This document shows, piece after piece, positions 54,443 through 64,000 of a stretch of DNA of 64,000 bases. The position numbers and the translations under genes were made by a program. The DNA is taken from positions 37,715,058 through 37,779,057 of the forward strand of contig OX411543.1 of NCBI GenBank assembly GCA_948146395.1. Direction: 5' to 3'. The DNA comes from Fragum whitleyi (Eukaryota > Mollusca > Bivalvia > Cardiida > Cardiidae). The notes under the pieces are model-generated. The model saw only the letters and a list, made by a program, of their open reading frames with translations. It had not been told where the DNA came from and did not search any database. Each line of letters opens with the position of its first letter. The first letter of the stretch is position 1.

Positions 54443-55650
54443 ATTTTTAGCTCCACTGGCTGAAAGCCACTGGGGCTATTGTCATGGCGTTGTGTCCGTC
54501 GTGCGTCCGTCCGTCCGTGCGTGCGTGCGTGCGTCCGTCCGGTCGTAAACTTTTCTTTAAAAATCTTCTCCTCAGAAACTACTGGATGGATTTCAACCAA
54601 ACTTCACAGGAATGATCCTTGGGTGACCCTCTTTCAAAGTTGTTCAAGAAATTTTGATCCAATGAAATATATGGATTTAATGGGCGTGGCTAATTTCCAA
54701 ATATGGTAAAAAGTGAGTTTTCTCAGATTCTAATCAATGGATACCAATCAAATTTTGCATGAATGATCCTGGGGTGACCCTTTATCAGTCTACAAAAAAT
54801 CGTTGTGATCGGATGGTAAATATGCATTTTATGGGCAGAGGTCATTTCTCTATATGTTATATAGTGGAAACTTTGAAAATCATTTTCTCAGAATGTAACT
54901 GATGGATATCAACCAAATTTCACAGGAATGATCCTTTAGTGACCCTTTATCAGTCTACAAAAAATTATTTTGATTGGATGAAAAATATGCATTTTATGGG
55001 CAGAGGTCATTTCTCTACATGTTATATAGTGGAAACTTTGAAAATCATTTTCTCAGAATGTAACTAATGGATATCAATCAAATTTCACTGGATTAATCCT
55101 TGAGTGACCCTTTATCAGTGTACCAAAAATTATTTTGATTGGATTGAAAATATGCATTTTATGGGCAGAGGTCATTTCTCTATGTGTTATATATTGGAAA
55201 ATTTGAAAATCATTTTCTCAGAATGTGATTTTTGGATATCAACTAAACTTCACTGGATCCTTGAGTGACCCTTAATCAGTGTACCAAGAATTATTTTGAT
55301 TGGATGAAAAATATTCATTTTATGGGTGGAGGTCAATTATCAATTTGTTAAATAGTGGAAACTATGAAAAACATTTTCTCAGAATGTAACTGATGGATAT
55401 TAATCAAACATTTTACGTATGATCTTTGGGTGACCCATTATCATGCAGCCAAAAATTATTTTGATTTGATGAAAAATACGTCTTTTAATAGCAGAGGTCA
55501 TTTCTCTTTTTGTTATATAGTTGAAACTTTGAAAATCATTTTCAATATCAGTAGAGCCCCAAATATCTAAAAATCTAGTCAAAACATTTATTTGTTTTAC
55601 AAGAATTTCAAGCCTGTGGAGCGACTCAAGCCATTCATGGCTTTCTAGTT
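54443..55650 (+). mobile_element. HINE-like element, AGCTCCACTGGCTG subfamily
   Basis: Starts ttttAGCTCCACTGGCTGaaagccactgggg, a CGTCC/GTGCG tract, aacttttctttaaaaat, then five to six units of about 155 bp (ttttctcagaatgtaactgatggatatcaa; tatgcattttatgggcagaggtcatttctc). Ends agcctgtggagcgactcaagccattcatggctttctag. Closely related to 59968-60999. Confidence 0.82.
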
Positions 55651-55734
55651 TTTTTTTTCAGATCAGGCAGTTATACCAAAAAAGGCAGGTGCAATAAAAC
55701 AACCTAACATAAATCTACTGTGATATATCTGATT

Positions 55735-56100
55735 TGTTATTATATTTTGTTATCGGTTTGTTTTTTAACTAATTGTTATTATATTTTGTTTTCTATATGT
55801 TGTTTTATTAATGTCTCCTTTTATTATACTTTGTTATCTATATGTTTTTATGCCCCCGATAGGGAGGCATCATAAATTTGACTTGTCCGTCCGTCCGTCT
55901 GTCAGTCCGTCCGTCCGTCCGTCATTCCGTCCAAAAACTTTAACATTGGCCATAACTTCTAAATCAAAGCGGTGTCGGGGGCATTGTCATCTTACAGTGA
56001 CAGCTCTTGTTTACTTATGTCTCTTGTTATTATATTTTGTTATCTATATGTTATTTTACGAATGTCTCTTGTTGTTATATTTTGTTAAATATATATGTTA
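55735..56100 (+). repeat. AT-rich minisatellite, interrupted
   Basis: Units of about 45-48 bp based on atgtctcttgttattatatt and ttgttatctatatgtt. It is split at 55846-56011 by a TTATGCCCCCGA element. A second array of the same unit lies at about 56580-56770. Confidence 0.75.
55846..56011 (+). mobile_element. HINE-like element, TTATGCCCCCGA family
   Basis: 166 bp: tttatgcccccgataggg.., GTCC tract, aaaaactttaacattggcc, gtgtcgggggcattg, hairpin, agctcttg. The interrupted minisatellite unit gives the empty site (atgttttacttatg), which shows insertion into a T-run. Confidence 0.87.
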
Positions 56101-56963
56101 TTGACACTAAAAGCCTATTTCCAGATGAAAAGATTTAAGCCATTGTGAATATTTGAATATGCATTTCAATGACTCTGGAAGAAACAGTAAAGTTTTAAAT
56201 GCCTACATTACAACTGTTTCTTGCTGAGCCAATTATTTGTTTTCAGAGAGAATTGCTCTATTTTGTCATTTCCCCAAAATGAATTAACTGTTGGTCAAAC
56301 GGTCATGTATTATGTAATATTGACGCCTCACTGAAAAATTGCACATCTATAGTTAGTTGTAACAGCCAAGGGTTGATTTTATTATTATGCCCTCCTTCGA
56401 AGAAGAGGTGGTATATTGCTTTGCACTTATTGGTCTGTCAGTCTGTCTCTAGACTATTTTTGTCCAGTGCATAACTCAAAAAGTTATTTCATTAGATACT
56501 TTACATTTTTCTGAGAGCACCATAGCAATTGACAATGGATTAGCCAGTGATCTGTTCTTGTGGGAGAGAGAAGGGGGGCATAAATGTTTTACTTATGTCT
56601 CTTGTTATTATATTTTGTTATCTATATGTTGTTTTACGAATGTCTCTTTTTAATATATTTTGTTATCTATATATCATTTTACTTACGTCTCTTGTTAATA
56701 TATTTTGTTATCTATATGTTATTCTACGAATGTCTCTTGTTATTAAATTTTGTTATATTTATACGTTATTGACACTTGAAGCCTATTACCAGATGAAAAG
56801 ATTTAAGCCATTGTGAATATTTGAAAATGCATTTCAATGGCTCTGCAAGAAACAGTAATGTGTTAAATGCCTACATTACAACTGTTTTGTGCCGAGCCAA
56901 TTATTTGTTTTCAGAGAGTATTGCTCTATTTTGTCATTTTCCCAAAATGAATTAACTGTTGGT
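56012..56963 (+). repeat. Direct duplication of about 290 bp
   Basis: About 56012-56305 (from the minisatellite through ttgacactaaaagcctatt, agatttaagccattgtgaat, the half foldback and gaattaactgttgg) recurs at about 56682-56963. Between them lies a ttatgccc repeat (56384-56583) and more minisatellite. The copies differ by roughly a tenth by eye. Confidence 0.8.
56384..56583 (+). repeat. ttatgccc repeat, short copy
   Basis: ttatgccctccttcgaagaagaggtggtatattg at the left and gaaggggggcataaatg at the right (inverted ends). Related to 39922-40460, but with one core unit. Confidence 0.65.
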
Positions 56964-57528
56964 AAAGCAAATATTTTATTCAACACACATATTCTTTTCT
57001 CTGAAGGAAAACACCTAATTGTTTTATAAATAAACAGTACCAAATTACTTTAAAAAAAGGATCATTTGTATACAAAATTTAGTTCGTTTACAGGGTGATT
57101 TTACAAACATTATAATATAAATGAGTTATTAGGGTAATTGTTATGTGATTTAAGTTAACATTCATGAAATATGGCTGATTTTAAAATACACATTTTAAAC
57201 TATTATATCAATGCAAAATTTGCCAATGAATTTAAAGTCGGTGTCCTTTCTTGATTATTTTTATACTAAAATTAAGATGGATGCAGAGATTTGGTTGAAC
57301 GATTATGTAAGTAGGCTTGAGAAGTTCTATAAAAATGCCTATGGACATTAAGCACATTATATATTCCAATCCAAATTAATCTAATAATACTGACCTGTCA
57401 ATCCAAAAATGTCAAGGTAACTTCACTAAAAAGGGGACTTCATTCAATATTTCCTTCAAACACAAATTCTTCTTTTTTGTGAAAGTATTTGCAGGAAATT
57501 TTACAAAGTGTCTTAAACATCTGATTTT
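56964..57528. other. No gene seen; intergenic
   Basis: AT-rich sequence without recognised features. Confidence 0.5.
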
Positions 57529-57848
57529 CAAACCCGACTATTTGTAGAATAAGGGTGCTATTCCCGGCATCTGGGGGTCAATGTTGGTGTAATGCTTTGG
57601 TTAAGTTTTTACGTGCAAGTGTTAAAAATCTCAGTTTCTACAAGAAAAAATCTTGTGTTGCAACTTCTACTTCATTTTTCCATCAGCTGTACTGAAACTT
57701 TATTCAAATATTGATCACAAGTTGAAGTTTTGCAAGATGCAAATTTCAAGTCTCAACTTCCCCTGCTTCAAGAATTATCTGCCTTTGAAGTAAAGACTTT
57801 TTTGCACTCATTTACTGGTAAAAATCTTGTGTCACTATGTCCTCCTCC
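57529..57848 (+). mobile_element. HINE-like fragment, AGCTCGACTAT family
   Basis: Old copy: cccgactatttgtagaataagggtgctattcccgg.. and ggttaagtttttacgtgcaagtg, parallel to the start of 57849-58846. Truncated on the right by the newer copy. Confidence 0.55.
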
Positions 57849-58846
57849 TTTTTTAGCTCGACTATTTGTAGAATAGGGGGACTATTCCAGTCATGCGGGC
57901 ATTGGTGTCTGCGTTGGCATTGGCGTTGGCGTAATGCTTTAATTAAGTTTTCACATGCAAGTGTTTAAAATCTCTGTTTCTACTTAAGCTATTGCTTTGA
58001 AACTTTGCATATACTTTTGTGACCATAATATAAGCCTCCAGACAAAAATTCATAATATTGAATTTAAGTGAATTTAAACCCTTTTTGAACTTGGAAAATC
58101 TTGTTAAAGTATTTACATGCAACTGTTGTATATCTGTAAAATCTCTGATTCAACTTTAGATTTTGATTGGAAACTTGGCACATGCTACTGTGACTTTACT
58201 ATCAGCCTCTAGACAAAGATTCATAACTCATAAAGCTATTACTTGGAAACTTTTTACATGCTTCTTAGACCAAAATATCAATTCTTAGATAAAGAATCAT
58301 AACTGTTTATCTTATTTTGTGGATTTTTTCACCCTTTTTCGGACTTAGAAATTTGACGTTAAGTTTTGCATGCAACTGATACATGTATTCTTGTAATATC
58401 ATTGATTCTACTACAGCTATTACTTGGAAACTTTGCACATCGTCGATGTTCTACTAAAATCTCGTAACAACAGCTTTAAACAAGCTGTAGTTACGAGATT
58501 TTAGCAGAACACCGACGACATGCTTCTATGGTCATAATATCCTGTAGACAAAGATTGATTAGTCTGATACTGAAATAAGTGGAATTTAAAACCCCTTTTT
58601 GGACTTGGAAATTCTTGGTTAAGTTTTACGGACAACTGTAATATATTAGTTGTATCTCTTTTTCTACCTAAGCTTATTGCTTGGAAACTTGTACAGGTTT
58701 CTTAATGACCATCATATCATACTTTAGACAAAGATTCATCACTCTTGATTTTCATTTAATGGAATTTTTCAATGTCGATATTGAATTTCTGTTACTATCC
58801 AGATCTAGGAATAGTCAAGCTTCGCTTTCCTCCAACAGCTCTTATT
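57849..58846 (+). mobile_element. HINE-like element, AGCTCGACTAT family
   Basis: Starts ttttttAGCTCGACTATttgtagaatagggggactattcc, has about five units of roughly 170 bp (ttgcttggaaacttt and tagacaaagattcataact) and ends gaATAGTCAAGCttcgctttcctccaacagctctt. The end complements the start, as in the other families. A hairpin (58441-58517) is inserted. Confidence 0.75.
58441..58517. repeat. Hairpin, about 36-bp arms
   Basis: cgtcgatgttctactaaaat.. and its complement with about three mismatches, loop aaacaa. It interrupts a core unit of the surrounding element. The acagctt/aagctgt centre is shared with 588-614. Confidence 0.85.
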
Positions 58847-59967
58847 TTATATTCATGATGCTATTTTAATAGCAGAGATTTAAAAATAAGAAACAAGCAA
58901 TAACTCTTATTTCAAATTTATCAGATTTTCTTAGCTCAACTGTCTGAAGGTCAGAAGAGTTTATAGCCATGGTGTGTTTCCAGTCAAGTTCACTTTCATC
59001 TAGAATAAGTAGAAAAATAGCACTTTCTTAGGACAAGAAGATGCAGTCTGTAAAATCAACTTTCCTTCTTAGAAATCAAAGCACTGAAAGCACTGATGGT
59101 GAATGAATCTGATGGCGTTCTAGAGTGATTTATTGAATTTGTTGAGAAAAGAGAAATCATAAATGTAAAAAATAATTAGGGGAAAGTGTCTTGACAAAAT
59201 TAATGTATAGATTGAAGGAGATCTGATGCCGTATTAGTTTAATTCATAGATAATTTCCGTTTTAGCTTTAAGAATTTAAGTATAACTTTTTATTTATATT
59301 AAATAATTGCTTCAAAGTATATTGCATACTATTAGTCTTTTATAATAATCATTTTTCTAACTTAATTTCCACATCAAAAGCCAATTAGATCTTATTTAAG
59401 AATTTTTTTTTTTAATGATTTCTTTGAAAAACACAATGACTTTTCCAGAATAATTTAACAACTAAAACCGCCTGTCTGACTGTAAACAAGTACATGATGG
59501 ATCTGCTCCCCCCATGACCACTGCAATATCTACTCTAATAGGTCACTGAATGTTTGTCTTTTTTCGACACATTTGCATGAAAAATTGAACAGAGGATTAC
59601 TTTCATGCAAAGACGAATCAATCTCGAGGATTTGGTAAATGAATTTTTTGAAAAGGACTGACAGAACGATTGTTACAGACAAAAGAAGACACCAACCCTA
59701 CTTTGAAAACGTCAAAAAAAACCTCGCAAAATGCAGGAAATTTTTAAGATTTCAGGGGAGAAAATACCGTTATGTTGTTGAAAAATCACTATTCTTTCGA
59801 TGCCTTAAAGGTAGCTGACTAGAAAAAAGTAAAGAAAACATTATTTTAGACGATCTTTTGCGTAAATGAGACGAATTTGTTTAATTTACCCCACCCACCA
59901 ATGTTAATTTTGAAATTGGGGGTACCAATTCATGCATGTTAAACTGCGTTTCCCGGGGAATTTTTCG
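58847..59967. other. No gene seen; HINE-like start fragment at 58929
   Basis: cttagctcaactgtctgaaggtcagaagagtttatagccatggtgtg at about 58929-58980 looks like a decayed 5' end of another AGCTC element. The rest shows no recognisable feature. Confidence 0.45.
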
Positions 59968-60999
59968 ATTTTTAGCTCCACTGGCTGAAAGCCACTGGGG
60001 CTATTGTCATGGCGTTGTGTCCGTCGTGCGTCCGTCCGTGCGTGCGGTCGTAAACTTTTTCTTTAAAAATCTTCTTCTCAGAAACTACAGGATAGATTTC
60101 AACCAAACTTCACAGGAATGATCCTTGGGTGACCCTCTTTCAAAGTTGTTCAAGAAATTTTGATCCAATGAAAAACATGGATTTAATGGGCGTGGCTAAT
60201 TTCCAAATATGGTAAAAAGTGAGTTTTCTCAGGTTCTAATAGATGGATACCAATTAAATTTCACATGAATGATCCTTGGGTGACCCTTTATCAGTCTACA
60301 AAAAATTATTGAAATCAGATGAAAATTATGTATTTTATGGGCGGAGGTCATTTCTCCATATGTTATATAGTGGAAACTTTGAAAATCATTTTCTCAGAAT
60401 CAAACTGATAGATATCAACCAAATTTAATATGAATGATCCTTGGGTGACTCTTTATTAGTCTACAAAAAATTATTGAAATTGGATGAAAAATATGTATTT
60501 TATGGGCGGAGGTCATTTCTCTATATGATTTATAGTTGAAACTTTGAAAATCATTTTCTCAGAATCTGATTGATAGATATCAACCAAATTTTACATGAAT
60601 GATCCTTGGGTGTCCCTTTATCAGTCTACCAAAGATTATTGCGATCGGATGAAAAATGTGTGTTTTATGGGCGGAGGTCATTTCCACTATATGTTATATA
60701 GTGGAAACTTTGAAAATCATTTTCTCAGAATGTAACTGATGGATATCATTTAAACTTCATTAGTATGATCCTTGGGTGATCCATTATCATGCAGCCAAAA
60801 ATTATTGTCATTGGATGAAAAAATATGTCTTTTATGGGCGGAAGTCATTTCTCTATATTTTATAATGTTGGAGACTTTGAAAATCATTTCAACATCAGTA
60901 AAACCCAAAATATCTAAAAAATCTAGTCACAACTTAGATTTGCTATTACAAGAAATTCAAGCCTGTGGAGCGACACAAGCCATTCATGGCTTTCTAGTT
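59968..60999 (+). mobile_element. HINE-like element, AGCTCCACTGGCTG subfamily
   Basis: Starts tttttAGCTCCACTGGCTGaaagccactgggg and ends agcctgtggagcgacacaagccattcatggctttctag. About five units with tgaatgatccttgggtgaccc and tattttatgggcggaggtcattt. Very similar to 54443-55650. Confidence 0.83.
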
Positions 61000-62681
61000 C
61001 CTACTTGGCTTTGCACATGGTTTCATAGGAATGAATACCAAATGGTATTGAACGTAATATATACATTGTGTTAATAAATAATAATTGTTATTTCAGCAAT
61101 TTTTCCACAGAGGTCAAATTTGGTTCAAATAAACCAAGGTATACCTGCCCTACATTGAGGATGAAAAATGTTTGATAATGATTAGAAGTTTAACCCTGCT
61201 TTGCGTGTGACTACAGCTGCAAAGCAGGATAACATTTCTCAAATATTTGGCAAATGATTTCATCCAAAACTGGCGATAACCATGAAGTTGCTGATCAAAC
61301 AGGATATTATCTGAACAAAAAAGAAAATGAAGCACTTGATTCATGTAAAATATTTACAAAATATACATCATATTACAAAGAAAATTTATCTCTTTATAAG
61401 AGACATAATAACATGATTCATGATTGAAAAATAAGATGTGATGAACTCTTTATGACAAATATTCAAGTGATCCGCATAACACTGCTGCAATCCATGGGGC
61501 ATTGAAAAACTTTAGGAAGCGCCCAGGACTCAAGTTTGACCCTTAAACCAGGGTTTTGACCCTCAGAAATCTGAAAATATTCTATTTGACCCTTAAAAAT
61601 TTCACCTAATAAGGTCAAAATGACCCTCTAGAGAAAAATTTCTATGGGTCAAAACAGGGTTATTTCACTAATTTTCAATGATGTATATTGTGTACTAAAT
61701 CTAAACTTTAAAAGATTAATTGTTTACTTATATCTTTGCAAAAAAGGTCAATTAACAGTGAACCCATCAAAATTCTACTCACAATGTGCTTTTTCTGTGC
61801 TTTTGACATCTTAAAATTCAGTTTTGATCCCTAGATTTTCATGGTAAACTAGTCAATGACTCTTTAAATTCAAACACTAGCACGATCCTGAGTGCCTACA
61901 AATTTATATGTACTAACAATAGAATTGCCATGATCCTTGGAAATACAAAATTGTGTCTTACAACAGATTTCCAGTTCATATATGGTATATACATGATGCA
62001 CACAAGACTTAGCCTGTAGTCTCCCATATTCAACCATCTTAAGATATTAAGTTTGCGCATGCACACTCAAATAATACAATTTCTCTATGTAAACTACATT
62101 GAAAGTAGCATATGCTTAATTCTGATATTCTCATGTGAAGAAAAATTAGAATGGTTACAAAATTAAGTGACAATGTGTGCTCTAGTGAGTAAATATACTG
62201 ACTAAAAATGTCCAGAAACAGTCTCCCATAATCAAGCACCTTGAACAATTTTCATCCATAGATCAAAATCACATATAAACAGACTTAAAAAATCAAAGAG
62301 ATGTGTTTCTTTTAACCTAGAAATATTTCTAAAGAGATTTACATAATGCTGGTCAAGCAGCAACAGTTTCAATTAAAGGCCCTGATTTTTTTTACACGGC
62401 AGATCAGATAACAGTTATGCATAAAAGTTCAATATTTTTAGAAAGTTTAGTGATTTTCTATCATCCCTCATGCATAGTAATTTGTTGGTTAGGTTTCACT
62501 CAATTTACAAACTGTTAAAAAACCTTAGACACTAGACTATCCTCAAATATAAGAACAATTGAATATGGGAGCCTGCTCAAATAGTGGGACCTCAAGGCTT
62601 ATAGACAAAGACGGGCTGCACAGAAATGCAGTCTGATCTTGGCATGCACTGCCTGCTTTCTGCTTGATAATTGTGTGAAAA
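61000..62681. other. No gene seen; intergenic
   Basis: Short hairpin ccctgctttgcgtg..ctgcaaagcagg at about 61193-61229. A ggggtcaaa/gacccttaaa-rich stretch lies at about 61530-61650. A relative of the TTAA MITE (cagaaatgcagtctgatcttgg) is near 62590-62670. No coding signal. Confidence 0.5.
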
Positions 62682-62938
62682 TGTGACCAGTCATGCGAAA
62701 AGGGACAATCCGGGAATTAAATAAATTATTGAAAAGGAGATTTAATCCAGCATAGGTCAACCAGAAGTCGCATTTCAAAAATTCTTTCACAGGAAGGCAG
62801 ATTGATCATTTTAGATTCAGAAAATAAGCACGATGCAAAAAGTTTCGACTATAGTCAGTCTGCGCAGTCTGTGCAGTCTGACTAGGGTTGGCACTTTACG
62901 CACTATCCAGATGGTCTCTTTTTGCGTGACGGGTCACA
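62682..62938. mobile_element. MITE, TGTGACC..GGTCACA
   Basis: 257 bp with inverted ends tgtgaccagtcatgcgaaaa and the complement-like tttttgcgtgacgggtcaca. The inside contains ttaatccagcataggtcaacc and aaagtttcgactatagtcagtctg. The better-preserved copy of the element next to NDUFA13 exon 4. Confidence 0.8.
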
Positions 62939-64000
62939 AATCTTGAATCTTAACTGTTTGAAATGTCCAAAGAGTCTGCAATTTGATTGAAACAAAATTT
63001 AAATTCAGCAGGATTTGGATTTAAGTATGTGACTACTGATAAATTCTTTGTCTTCAAGCCGTACAATAATTTAGCACTGATCCCCGTATCCCTCTACTAG
63101 TATTAAAATCTCAAGATTTGAAAAGGGGATATTCTAAATGAATTTCAAGAGATAAAGATTCTGAAGCTTATTCATACTCATCACTCTTGTTAACATTGAG
63201 TTTTCTAAGTGTGAAGGCAAAGATTTCAAAGATCGCGAAGTGAAATTTGGTCTTTCTCCCAGGCCTGATACACTCACATTTAGGGGAGGGGTGTACTCAA
63301 AATTCCATTAACAATTAAATTAATTGGCACCCAAGTCTTATTTGCAATAGTTTTGGAGAAGATTTTAAGAGAAAAAAAATACAGAGAGAAGGACTTATGA
63401 TTGACACAACACCATGACTGTAGCCCCACTGGACTCTATCCAGTAGAGCTAATTATTCAATACTTATGAGTATCATTTTGTTATTTTATTGTGACTAGCC
63501 ACACTTCTATAAACACTGAAGAGAAGTGACAACAAATTCTACAAGAACACATTAACCAACAGAACACAAAATTGAGCACTAAACATAACACGATGAACAC
63601 AAAACAAAACATAACTGAAAACAAATGAGTTTGTGCATGACATTTCCAACAATTTCACATGCGCATAACATTAAGACTCAGATCAGCCTGTGCAGCTGCA
63701 CAGTCTGATCAGAGTCTTAACTATACACTGAAATTGATAGCTAGGGATACATTCTTATGGTTGACAATTGCAGAATAATTTCATTGCAAATATTATCTTT
63801 TGGAAGAAGAAAACATTGTAGTCGGTGAAGTCAGCTTGTTACACATGATTTCTTCATTTCCCTCAATTTTTACCTAAGCTTTTTTTTCTGAGTTGTAGAA
63901 AATTTGGATTTTGTGTGATTTTGAGTGAATGTATTTATGAAAAAAGTATCAACCTTACTTGGGCTGAAAAGCTTAGGTAATGTAAGGTAATGTATACTTA
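62939..64000. other. No gene seen; repeat fragments
   Basis: A minus-strand HINE-like start (tagctctactggatagagtccagtggggctac) lies at about 63421-63452, and the gtgcatgacatttccaac..cagtctgatcagagtcttaac repeat at 63630-63720, also seen at 39000-39440. No gene found. Confidence 0.5.

Overview
This window reads as nuclear DNA from a marine animal, most probably a bivalve mollusc. It is AT-rich, intron-rich and packed with transposons. It carries tRNA-headed SINEs and many short elements that begin AGCTCACCTG or AGCTCCACTGG and end CTCTTG, a look I associate with bivalve genomes. Nothing looks bacterial: there are no operons and no dense ORFs. The species cannot be named from the sequence alone.

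The only host gene I can support is NDUFA13 (GRIM-19), a subunit of mitochondrial respiratory complex I. It lies on the + strand as four coding exons (22692-22788, 33288-33366, 35844-35915, 40873-41089) that splice in frame through GT-AG introns to 154 codons plus a stop. Its 465 coding bases are spread over 18.4 kb because the three introns are filled with mobile elements, several of which stop only about 30-50 bp short of a splice site.

Region by region. 1-4410: no gene; a reverse SINE, foldback elements and MITEs. 4415-11238: a full-length LTR retrotransposon with near-identical LTRs, a GTTT target duplication, a Pro-tRNA-like primer site and a purine tract. Its pol order is protease-integrase-RT-RNase H with Ty3/gypsy-type enzymes, the arrangement of the Gmr1 group. 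Its reading frame has four stop codons and a 528-bp internal duplication. 11240-18990: no gene; GGTCA-rich repeat, a TIR element and a SINE. 18998-22614: two reverse-strand pieces of a LINE in permuted order, abutting the NDUFA13 promoter. 22615-41089: NDUFA13, with a 4-kb TIR element, a mariner-like element, Helentron-type (HINE or pearl-like) elements with tandem cores, SINEs with perfect target duplications, and a 14-unit 145-bp array in intron 3. 41090-64000: no host gene found; more HINE-like elements (some nested), foldback hairpins, a long uninterrupted RTE-type LINE with a PHD-like finger (46898-49466), a 161-bp tandem array and a duplicated minisatellite segment.

The most unusual items are the Gmr1-order LTR element, the circularly permuted LINE at the NDUFA13 promoter, the intron-3 array in which every unit carries four nuclear-receptor-like half-sites, and the set of unrelated-sequence elements that share one Helentron-like architecture and insert into T-runs.
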